In this document: positions 7,038 to 13,993 of the stretch, in pieces
Numbering within the stretch: the stretch's first letter is position 1
How the letters are laid out: each line of letters starts with the position of its first letter
Assembly (NCBI GenBank): GCA_964607865.1
Contig: CAZSLZ010000090.1
Location: forward strand, 1 to 13,993
DNA: 13,993 nt
Direction of reading: 5' to 3'
DNA from: CAZSLZ01 sp964607865
Lineage (GTDB): Bacteria > Vulcanimicrobiota > JAJTBE01 > CAZSLZ01
Program-made: the position numbers and the translations under genes
Notes under the pieces: model-generated
Seen by the model: only the letters and a program-made list of their open reading frames with translations
Databases searched by the model: none
Told to the model about the DNA's origin: nothing

Positions 7038-8276
7038 TTAAGCCTGGAGAGCTGCCAACTGGTCCGATTCGCATTTTGCCCAGAACCGGAATAGCCCTCG
7101 ATAATGCTCAATGAATTCTTCATGTTCATGAGCCGGGAATTTTGCCACCACTTTTTTGACAATAACTTTATCAAAATCTGATGAAGTAAAGTATTCAAAA
7201 GCTGCCTCATCAAGATGGCCAAGATATTTTTCACAGTAGTCGCTAAATTTCCTGGTATCAAAGTATTTGTCAGCTAACTTTTCATATTCATCCAGTTTAT
7301 CTTCATAACTCATATCTTTTTCAGCAATGTCAAGATACTTCTGCCAGTGAAGATCGAAGGGGAACTTCCTTTTGGATACCGCCACAAAGGTGGTCCAGCG
7401 GATTATGGATTTAATAATCCACGGGAAGTAGAAATGCAGTGACATAAGTGAAGAATCAGGCACGGCATTACAGAAATCGATGGGGAATAATTCTTCATTT
7501 TTCATCAAAACTTCATTTGAGTTATACTCCCAGCCAAACACTGCACCGACCAGTTTTGTCAGAACAATCATTTCGTGCCATTCCTTGGGGCTGAGATAAT
7601 CAAACTCAATTACATATCTTTCATGTAAAGGCTTATCAGGGTCATAATGCATGGGCATTACCTGAGGCCCTATGTTCAGCGCCCGGCAGAATTTTTCGAA
7701 ATCGATACTGCCCTGAAGGTGCATCATCATATCTTCCGACTTATCATAAGCTTCCAACAGTTGCTGGGCATTTTCAATTTTCTTGACTCCTACCCAGCCT
7801 CCTCCGTTGTAAGGCTTCATATAGAAGGGATATCCGATCTCGTCGGCAATCTCTTCAAGGTCAAACAATTTGCTGTAAAGCTCCAGGGCTTCCTGTAATA
7901 ATTTGGATTGATCTTTCTGAGGAACCAACCATGTTTCAGGCACTTTAAAACCTAATTTTGCCAACATGCAAAAACCGGTATGTTTTTCCATGGATTGGAA
8001 ATTCCATGGATTATTCACCACGTAAGAGCCGTCAAGAATAATCTTTTTCAGCCATTCTCTGGGATTAATATGCCAGTGGCTGACCCGGTCTATAACAACG
8101 TCGTATCTGGGTTCTCTGCGAATATTGAAGGGTTCTACCATTACCCTTTCAGTATCGAAAGTATAGGTTTCGCTGCCATATTTGATTTTCAGATCTAGTT
8201 TTTTAAGAAGGGCTTCAAAACAATCCGGCATGGATATTTCGTTACCCAACATGAGTCCTAGTTTAACTTCTTTCAT
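7038..8276 (-). CDS. ATP-grasp domain protein (RimK/glutathione synthetase-like ligase)
   Basis: 412 residues. The first 90 form a pre-ATP-grasp region (DVVIDRVSHWHINPREW at 59-75). Then come the typical ATP-grasp elements: NNPWNFQSMEKHTGFCMLAK (88-107, with the conserved Lys 98), the GFKVPETWLVP turn (109-119), the nucleotide-binding strand and Gly-rich loop YPFYMKPYNGGGWVGVKK (149-166), and a metal-binding strand FPIDFCNAVPDSS (264-276) with D267 and N270. Such enzymes join a carboxylate, activated as acyl-phosphate, to an amine or thiol. Residues about 300-412 are a charged helical extension not expected in minimal RimK or GshB, and the substrate cannot be deduced. Neighbours (translin, the divergent macroglobulin) do not suggest a pathway. 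A G-rich segment AGGGGGT is about 13 nt before the ATG and acceptable as a weak ribosome binding site. No carrier-peptide or partner enzyme gene is adjacent. Confidence 0.85.
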   Translation of the reverse strand: MKEVKLGLMLGNEISMPDCFEALLKKLDLKIKYGSETYTFDTERVMVEPFNIRREPRYDVVIDRVSHWHINPREWLKKIILDGSYVVNNPWNFQSMEKHTGFCMLAKLGFKVPETWLVPQKDQSKLLQEALELYSKLFDLEEIADEIGYPFYMKPYNGGGWVGVKKIENAQQLLEAYDKSEDMMMHLQGSIDFEKFCRALNIGPQVMPMHYDPDKPLHERYVIEFDYLSPKEWHEMIVLTKLVGAVFGWEYNSNEVLMKNEELFPIDFCNAVPDSSLMSLHFYFPWIIKSIIRWTTFVAVSKRKFPFDLHWQKYLDIAEKDMSYEDKLDEYEKLADKYFDTRKFSDYCEKYLGHLDEAAFEYFTSSDFDKVIVKKVVAKFPAHEHEEFIEHYRGLFRFWAKCESDQLAALQA

Positions 8277-8501
8277 TGGTGTCTCGACCCCCTGTATCAG
8301 TAAAATTTTTGCAAAAAATACCTGGGTTAAACCTAAAAACCTTGAATTTATAAAGTTTATCTATATTTCTCAACAGAAAAACCAATATCCTTTATTTTTT
8401 TTATTTAGCAAGGTTTTTTTTTATCGAGGAATTTAAAGAAATAAATCGAACTTATAATAATAGACAAGCCAAGGCTTCATTTCAATAAAGAGGCGATAAT
8501 T
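8277..8501. promoter_or_regulatory. Divergent promoter region between ATP-grasp and macroglobulin genes
   Basis: A 225-bp AT-rich spacer that must hold outward promoters for both genes. On the plus strand, TATAAT at 8453-8458 is a good -10 about 44 nt before the ATG at 8502; the matching -35 is poor. An imperfectly explained 10-bp inverted pair, AAAAACCTTG (8335-8344) and CAAGGTTTTT (8409-8418), is separated by 64 nt and could be an operator or chance. No convincing gene is present. Confidence 0.5.
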
Positions 8502-11500
8502 ATGATAAGAAAAATTTTCACCCTCGATAATAAAATAAAAACCCTGATTATTGTTATGGTTTTTCTGGGCATTTTATTAAACCTGGCAATCTCCAGGGAG
8601 ACCCCCAGGGGGGCAATCACCGGAACAGTAATAAGAAATGATAATAAAACCCCCATCAAGGGAGCAATTATTTCACACCCGGTCAGAGATACCTACGTCA
8701 AAACCGATCAGCAGGGCAGCTATACCCTTTACGGTGTCCCCACCGGTGAAACAACGGTGAGAGTTCATGCCAAGGGCTTTTCCCATAGTTATCGCAACAA
8801 TGTAAAGGTTGAGGAAGGCAGAACCACGGAAAACATAAATTTTGAACTGATAAAGAAGAAAAGTTACTTTCATATTTATGCTTATCAGAAAGTATTTAAA
8901 AGTTCAGAGAACCCCAGAATTAATACCCGGGGTTATATGGTGAAAAATATCCGGTATAATGTCTATAAAATCAATCCTCTTACCAACCTGGCAATAATGA
9001 GCGATTACAGGGCAATTCAGCATCTTGACCTCTCAAACATGGAGCCTTACTTTTCCAGACAATATCCCAACACTTTTGATTTGGACGGAAATTTCAACAC
9101 CAATATCGAGCTTCCATTGGAAGCCAATGGCCTGTATATAATTGAAGCCAAAGCAGTTGGAGGCCAGCAGGCCCGGAGAACCTGGGTTCTAAAGAGCGAC
9201 CTGGGCCTTATTTTAAAAAGATCTCCCCAGAAACTGCTGGTTTATGCCCAGAACCTCTCTTCAGGCGAACCGGTTAAAGGCGCCACCATAAGGGTTTTTT
9301 CCAACAACCAGAGAATTGCCATTGGCCAGACCGACAAAAATGGCCTTTTAACCCTGAATAACAACATCGACAATTCATTTAAAATTGCAGGTAATCTCAA
9401 TAATAATTTTGCCCTTGCCAGAACCTACCGTCCTTACAGCAGCCAGAACTATCGCTCCTATGTCTATACCGAAAGGCCTGTATACCGGCCCGGACAAACC
9501 GTGTTTTTCAAGGGTATTGTCAGAAAAAAATTCAATCACGATTATATAAACCCCCATGGCATTCAGGCCAGGGTTAAAGTTACCGATACCAGCGGAAATG
9601 TCATTTACAACAAAGACGTTTATACCAACGATTTCGGTTCTTTCTACGATTCCTTCAGGCTCAGGGAAGAACCGCCCCTGGGGGTTTACAACATAAAAAC
9701 TACAGTTATGGGAAGTGAATCTTACAGTTCCTTCAAAGTTTCCGAATACAGAAAACCCGAATATAAAATCGAGGTCAGCACCGATAAACCCCGTTATATT
9801 GCCGGCGATACAATAAAAGTGAAAGTAAGGGGCTCATATTATTTTGGCGCTCCCACTGCAGGCACCAGTTTTTATCTTACCGTTTACGAATCTGCTTATT
9901 CCTGGGGAAGAGACAGCTGGGCCAACTATTACACGGGTGATTCCGGCGGCTACGGTGGAATTATGTTTGAAACCCAGGGGACCCTGAATGAAAACGGCGA
10001 GGCAGTAATTCAAATTCCCACCGACAAAATCGAACATAGCAAATACCTGAGAATTGAAGTGGAAGCCAAGGATATTTCCGGGCGTTCCGTTACCGGCAGC
10101 ACCAATGTCCCCCTGTCGGTAGGCGAATTCGCCCTGTATTCCTACACCGACAAATATGTTTACAATGTGGGTGAGCAGGTAAAAGTCAATGTGGAAGCAC
10201 TGGACTATGATGAAAAACCTGTTCCCAACCAGCAGGTTTCTGTGGAAGTCAACCGCTTAACCTATGAAGAAATGGAAGTGAAGAGAACTTACAACGATGC
10301 AAATGGAAACCCCAGATCGGTTACCGAGTATAAAATTGAAGAAAAATCAGAAAAAATTCACACCACCAGCCTTACCACCAACAGCAGAGGCCAGGCAGAA
10401 TTTGAATTAATACCGGAAAAAGCTGGCAGTTATATGACCAGAGTTTATTCAAGGGATGTCCGGGGAAACCGGATCACTTATAATTCCTATTTTTATGTTG
10501 CCGAAGAAGGCGCCGACAACCCAGCTTATACTGAAGCTGACATTAAAATCATTACCGATAAAAACAAATATAATCCAGGAGAAAGGGCCAGCGCCATTAT
10601 TTCCACTTCCCAGCCCAACAGCTGGGTGCTTATCACCATAGAAGGCCGGGAGTTGTTTCACTATGAGCTGGTCAAAATCAACAAGGGCGCCATAACCCGT
10701 GATTATTTTATTGACGATAAATATTTTCCCAATTTTTATATTTCCGCCACCACAATAAAAGATATGGATATGATCTACGATACCAAAGAAATTAAACTTG
10801 AACGGAAACAGAAAGAACTTGATATTGTAATTAAGCCAAACAGGGATCGGTATAAACCCGGCGAAAAAGCGGTTTACACCCTTACTGCCCGCGACAGGCA
10901 GGGTAATCCGGTTCAGGCAGAATTGTCGCTGGGCGTTGTGGATCAGGCAATTTATGCCATCGCCCCTGACGAAACCCCCGATATTAAAGAGTTCTTCTGG
11001 GGTTATGAATACAATATGGTTGATACAACCTACTCGTTTGCCAAAGATTATTCCGGTGGCGCTGACAAGGATCAACCAATTAAAGTAAGAAAAAAATTCG
11101 TTGACACAGCTTTCTGGAGCCCCACCGTAAGAACCGACAAAAACGGAAATGCCACCATTGAATTTACCATGCCCGACAACCTGACCACCTGGGTTAATAC
11201 AGCCCGGGCGGTTACCATGGATACCAAAGTGGGAGCAATGATTAATACAGTTCTTTGTACCAAACCACTGCTGGTAAGGCTGGAAACCCCCAGGTTCCTG
11301 ACCCAGAGGGATATCATTTCCATCGGTGGCATTGTTCACAACTATACCGATCAGGACCAGGATGTAAAAGTCTGGCTGGAATCCACCGGAGTTAAGCCCC
11401 TGGACGAAACAAAACATCAGGATAAAATAACCCCTGACAGCGCAAAAGATTATTACTGGGCAGTTGAAGCAGAAGAACCGGGAATGGCAAAATTCATTCT

Positions 11501-13211
11501 TTATTGCAAAGGCCAGGCCGATTCCGATGCCATGGAACTCAAAGTTCCCATACATCCTTTTGGAATCGAAGAAATCAACTTTGCCCAGGAAAAAATAGAA
11601 AACAATGAAACCACCGCAATAGAAGAGATAATGCTTCCTGAAAATGTGGAGGAAAAAGCCAGCTCCATGGAAATAATTCTAAGCCCAAGCCTGGCTGCCA
11701 CTTTATTCGAAGACCTGGACTATCTTATCCATTATCCCTATGGCTGTGTGGAACAGACCATGTCTTCCTTTGCACCGGCGCTTATTGTAACAAGCACTTT
11801 CAATCAACTGAAATTAAAAGATGAAAACCTGCAGAACAAAATACCCAAAATTGTCAGAAAAGGGCTTGCCAGGCTGTACCAGATGCAACATTACGACGGA
11901 GGCTGGGGCTGGTGGTCCGATGATGACACCAACCCGAATATGACTGCCTATGTTGTAATAGGTTTGAAAGAAGCTGAACAGCAGGGTTACGATGTCAGTG
12001 AATATGCCCTGCAGAAAGGAATTGAAAAATTGACAAGCTGGGTATCTGAACCGGTCAAGCCGGTAAAGACTATTGCCGGCTACCAGGAAGGCGAAGAATG
12101 GAATACCCGTGCATACCTGGTTTATGCCCTGTATCGGGTTCACCATCCTGTAAATGCCCATGCCGAAAAAGCTTTTGAAAACCGGGAAAACATGAACGTA
12201 TATGCCAAAGCTCTTCTTGCCCTTACCATGAAAGGCATCAAAGAAGAAAAAAAAGCTGAGGTTCTTCTGAATGAAATTGAAAACAGCGAAACCAAAACTG
12301 AAAATGATGAAGAATGCTACTGGGACAGCCGGACTTTTTATTATTCCTGGACAGATAACCGGGTAGAAAGCACAGCTTATTGCCTTCTGGCTTATCTGTC
12401 AATACGGCCTTCCGATAAAAAAATTGACAAGATAGTCAATTGGCTCACCCGACAACGGGTTAATAACATGCTGACTTCCACCAAGGAGAAAGCTGCGGTG
12501 GTTAAAGCCCTGACAACCTATTTAAAACAAAGCCATGAATTGAGCCCAGATTATAACCTCAGAGTGAGCCTCAACGATAAACAGCTGGTCAATCATTATG
12601 TCAGCGATTACAAGTTACCTTCCAACCTGGCAACTCTAAGAATCCCTTATACCCAACTTCAGACAGGTAAAAACAGAATCAAGTTTGAAAAAGACGGGCC
12701 GGGCAAACTTTATTACACAACCCGTTTAAAATATTTCCCTGATGTAAAGGAAATCAAAGAAAAAGCGCAGGGGCTGAAAATCACCAGAGATTATTATATC
12801 TCCAGCATAAAGAAAGGCCCCCAAGGGACCTTTATGGAATCTAAAATACCATTTAAAGGCGAAATTAAGCGGGGTGAAAAATTAAGAGTCATAATTACCA
12901 TCATTCCTGACAGGGATTTCCAGTACCTGTTGGTGGAGGATCCTCTGCCTGCGGGCCTGGAAGTTGATATAGCTGAGGCGGACAAAAACCAGGGAAGCGA
13001 ATACTGGCTTCGCCGGGAAGTAAGGGATGAAAAAGTTGCCTTCTTCATTCGAAGAGTTGAAAAAGGCAAGAAAATCCAGTTGAGTTATAAATTAAGATCT
13101 GAAATGTTCGGCACGGTAAATGCCCTTCCCACCCTGGCATATTGCATGTATTCGCCGGAAGACAGGGGCCACAGCAAAAATGATGTATTAAAAATCGAAG
13201 GAGAAAAATAG
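8502..13211 (+). CDS. Bacterial alpha-2-macroglobulin family protein with N-terminal carboxypeptidase-regulatory-like domain
   Basis: 1569 residues; AGAGG 9 nt before the ATG supports the start. Residues 15-30 (LIIVMVFLGILLNLAI) are a signal peptide or anchor. No lipobox Cys is present, unlike E. coli-type YfhM. Residues 37-115 form a beta-sandwich carboxypeptidase-regulatory-like domain (GAITGTVIRNDN... GSYTLYGVPTGETTVRV). Macroglobulin domains follow: MG2-type at about 320-420 (RPVYRPGQTVFFKG), then others (TDKPRYIAGD, TDKYVYNVGE, TDKNKYNPGE). A short candidate bait segment lies at about 832-866, before the A2M block FVDTAFWSPTVRTDKNGNA (from about 866). The thioester motif YGCVEQ is intact (C1082, Q1085), followed by the alpha/alpha thioester domain (GGWGWWSDDD... 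MTAYVVIG). A C-terminal MG10-like domain spans about 1450-1569. The family traps proteases: bait cleavage exposes the thioester. Periplasmic or surface protease defence is inferred. The usual partner PBP1C is not next to it. Confidence 0.95.
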   Translation: MIRKIFTLDNKIKTLIIVMVFLGILLNLAISRETPRGAITGTVIRNDNKTPIKGAIISHPVRDTYVKTDQQGSYTLYGVPTGETTVRVHAKGFSHSYRNNVKVEEGRTTENINFELIKKKSYFHIYAYQKVFKSSENPRINTRGYMVKNIRYNVYKINPLTNLAIMSDYRAIQHLDLSNMEPYFSRQYPNTFDLDGNFNTNIELPLEANGLYIIEAKAVGGQQARRTWVLKSDLGLILKRSPQKLLVYAQNLSSGEPVKGATIRVFSNNQRIAIGQTDKNGLLTLNNNIDNSFKIAGNLNNNFALARTYRPYSSQNYRSYVYTERPVYRPGQTVFFKGIVRKKFNHDYINPHGIQARVKVTDTSGNVIYNKDVYTNDFGSFYDSFRLREEPPLGVYNIKTTVMGSESYSSFKVSEYRKPEYKIEVSTDKPRYIAGDTIKVKVRGSYYFGAPTAGTSFYLTVYESAYSWGRDSWANYYTGDSGGYGGIMFETQGTLNENGEAVIQIPTDKIEHSKYLRIEVEAKDISGRSVTGSTNVPLSVGEFALYSYTDKYVYNVGEQVKVNVEALDYDEKPVPNQQVSVEVNRLTYEEMEVKRTYNDANGNPRSVTEYKIEEKSEKIHTTSLTTNSRGQAEFELIPEKAGSYMTRVYSRDVRGNRITYNSYFYVAEEGADNPAYTEADIKIITDKNKYNPGERASAIISTSQPNSWVLITIEGRELFHYELVKINKGAITRDYFIDDKYFPNFYISATTIKDMDMIYDTKEIKLERKQKELDIVIKPNRDRYKPGEKAVYTLTARDRQGNPVQAELSLGVVDQAIYAIAPDETPDIKEFFWGYEYNMVDTTYSFAKDYSGGADKDQPIKVRKKFVDTAFWSPTVRTDKNGNATIEFTMPDNLTTWVNTARAVTMDTKVGAMINTVLCTKPLLVRLETPRFLTQRDIISIGGIVHNYTDQDQDVKVWLESTGVKPLDETKHQDKITPDSAKDYYWAVEAEEPGMAKFILYCKGQADSDAMELKVPIHPFGIEEINFAQEKIENNETTAIEEIMLPENVEEKASSMEIILSPSLAATLFEDLDYLIHYPYGCVEQTMSSFAPALIVTSTFNQLKLKDENLQNKIPKIVRKGLARLYQMQHYDGGWGWWSDDDTNPNMTAYVVIGLKEAEQQGYDVSEYALQKGIEKLTSWVSEPVKPVKTIAGYQEGEEWNTRAYLVYALYRVHHPVNAHAEKAFENRENMNVYAKALLALTMKGIKEEKKAEVLLNEIENSETKTENDEECYWDSRTFYYSWTDNRVESTAYCLLAYLSIRPSDKKIDKIVNWLTRQRVNNMLTSTKEKAAVVKALTTYLKQSHELSPDYNLRVSLNDKQLVNHYVSDYKLPSNLATLRIPYTQLQTGKNRIKFEKDGPGKLYYTTRLKYFPDVKEIKEKAQGLKITRDYYISSIKKGPQGTFMESKIPFKGEIKRGEKLRVIITIIPDRDFQYLLVEDPLPAGLEVDIAEADKNQGSEYWLRREVRDEKVAFFIRRVEKGKKIQLSYKLRSEMFGTVNALPTLAYCMYSPEDRGHSKNDVLKIEGEK
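13198..13203 (+). promoter_or_regulatory. Ribosome binding site inside the end of the macroglobulin gene
   Basis: AAGGAG within the last codons of the macroglobulin gene, 10 nt before the ATG at 13214. With only 2 nt between stop and start, this supports translational coupling of the two genes. Confidence 0.8.
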
Positions 13212-13213
13212 GT

Positions 13214-13588
13214 ATGTCTGATGAAAAGGATCTGATTGCCCGCATTGTACGCTGCGGCCTGAAAGTTAATAATATTCTGGGAACAGGTTTCGATAAGGAA
13301 ATTTATGCCAACGCCCTGGCTGTAGAGTTAAAGGACAGCAGGCTTCAGGCTGAGGTTAAAAAAGAATATGACATTAAATATAAAGGCCAGGTTGTAGGAA
13401 AATTTACCCCCGGCCTTGTGGTAGAAAACGAAGTTGCTGTGGCGTTGGTGGTAGATCGCGACCTGGATAATATTCTTGAAACCAAGATAAGAAATTATGT
13501 CCGGTTCATCGATTTCAAAAAAGGGGTTATTCTCTGCTTCGGAGATAAATTTGAATTTAAACGGATAGAGCTGGAAACTTCTAACTGA
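13214..13588 (+). CDS. GxxExxY family protein, catalytically degenerate
   Basis: 124 residues, the usual length of GxxExxY (PDDEXK-like) proteins. The fold landmarks are there: N-terminal helix (LIARIVRCGLKVNNILG), GFDKEIYANALAVEL (24-38), the EYDIKYKGQVVGKF strands (51-64), LVVENEVAVALVV (68-80) and C-terminal NYVRFIDFKKGVILCFG (92-108). Active family members keep a D in the strand after the 'YkG' hairpin and an E-x-K in the next strand (aDllVed...viVElK). Here the D position is G (TPGLVVEN) and the E and K are A and V (VAVALVVD). The first motif reads GFDKEIY rather than GxxExxY, and the Q of the final helix is K. The protein is probably not a nuclease. It is coupled to the macroglobulin gene (2-nt gap). 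The role of the family is poorly understood; a structural or binding role is inferred. Confidence 0.85.
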   Translation: MSDEKDLIARIVRCGLKVNNILGTGFDKEIYANALAVELKDSRLQAEVKKEYDIKYKGQVVGKFTPGLVVENEVAVALVVDRDLDNILETKIRNYVRFIDFKKGVILCFGDKFEFKRIELETSN

Positions 13589-13993
13589 CAAGAAATTCAG
13601 GGCACAGAACCTCGCATTCATCGGGCACCACAAAATAATAAACTATCTCTTTAACCTTCAACCCCCGGGAAACCAGAGCATTCATATAATTGCGGGCCTG
13701 CTCCCGGTATTTTGCTTCTTCCATTTTTCTTTCAATTTCATCGGGTTTTACTCCGTCTGTTTTATAATCAACAATTACAAGCCCGTCTTTTTCCTCAATC
13801 AATAAATCAATTGCCCCTATCCGCATACCGGACTTTCCCGGAAGGAAATAGTCCACCTCACGAAAATACCGCCGGGCATTAAGGCACCTTTTGACTATAT
13901 CAGATTTCAAAGCTTTTCTCACCAGCTTTTCCAACTCCCCAGCCTTCTCCCTCTCAGCTTCCCTTTCTGCCTCTTCTTTCCCCCGGGCCCACC
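13581..13993 (-). CDS. addA: AddA-type helicase-nuclease, C-terminal fragment (gene continues beyond window)
   Basis: The last 137 or so codons of a minus-strand gene entering from the right edge. The frame is open through 13993, so the TTG at 13934 is not a start. After a charged helix (KEEAEREAEREKAGELEKLV) comes the RecB/AddA-type PD-(D/E)XK nuclease core: RYFREVDYFL, then GAIDLL with the first catalytic Asp, then VDYKTDGV with D and K, then YREQARNYMNAL containing the QxxxY motif. All expected catalytic positions are present. AddA is the ATP-dependent helicase subunit that, with AddB, resects double-strand breaks for RecA repair. The body of the gene, with helicase motifs, lies outside the window, so AddA versus another UvrD-nuclease fusion cannot be fully separated. 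The 3' end overlaps the convergent neighbour by 8 bp. Confidence 0.82.
   Translation of the reverse strand, partial: WARGKEEAEREAEREKAGELEKLVRKALKSDIVKRCLNARRYFREVDYFLPGKSGMRIGAIDLLIEEKDGLVIVDYKTDGVKPDEIERKMEEAKYREQARNYMNALVSRGLKVKEIVYYFVVPDECEVLCPEFLVS

Noticed and set aside
10449..11555. Long minus-strand open frame (368 codons) within the macroglobulin gene
   Set aside because: Antisense shadow of a strongly supported gene. Its translation is dominated by F, G, N and I with no recognisable domain, and there is no ribosome binding site.
13581..13934. Stand-alone 117-residue PD-(D/E)XK nuclease starting at a TTG
   Set aside because: The frame continues open to the window edge with the charged helix typical of the AddA linker, so it is a C-terminal fragment of a longer gene.

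Overview
The window looks like a chromosomal segment of an anaerobic, Gram-negative-type bacterium. A flavodiiron protein points to anaerobic or microaerobic life. A lipobox-bearing secreted protease and a large bacterial alpha-2-macroglobulin point to a cell envelope with secreted, surface or periplasmic proteins. AT-rich intergenic regions, strong AAGGAGG-type ribosome binding sites and clear intrinsic terminators suit a bacterium of moderate-to-low GC. A well conserved translin-family gene is unusual in bacteria and suggests a poorly sampled, perhaps candidate-phylum, lineage. I cannot name the taxon from sequence alone. There are no phage, IS, CRISPR, tRNA or rRNA features.

Layout. Positions 1-2156 (+) hold the 3' part of a long beta-propeller-type protein with repeated WG...DI.AVG...G..hYDG..W motifs; its start lies left of the window. 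Two terminators facing opposite ways (about 2177-2238) separate it from a minus-strand run. In genomic order that run holds FprA-type flavodiiron protein (2264-3475), a small secreted protein split by an apparent frameshift (3550-4216), a secreted C10 (streptopain-like) cysteine protease lipoprotein with fibronectin-III-like domains (4355-6211), a translin-family RNA-binding protein (6267-6908) and a RimK/GshB-like ATP-grasp enzyme (7038-8276). Terminators follow the ATP-grasp, protease and flavodiiron genes, so the run is several transcription units rather than one operon.

From a divergent 225-bp promoter region, the plus strand carries a 1569-residue alpha-2-macroglobulin homologue with intact thioester (8502-13211). 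Two bases later comes a GxxExxY-family protein (13214-13588) whose PD-(D/E)XK catalytic residues appear lost. Its end overlaps by 8 bp the convergent 3' end of an AddA-type helicase-nuclease gene that runs off the right edge.

Most notable points: (1) the C10 protease seems to carry a circularly permuted FnIII-like domain, with its second half just after the lipobox and Gly-rich linker and its first half at the extreme C-terminus, so the two ends may close on each other; (2) a degenerate, probably non-catalytic GxxExxY protein is tightly coupled to the macroglobulin gene; (3) the translin homologue keeps the acidic positions linked to RNase activity in TRAX/C3PO; (4) a small exported gene is interrupted by a +1 frameshift. 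A secreted protease with a propeptide-like domain and a thioester protease trap lie close together, but nothing in the sequence proves that they act together.
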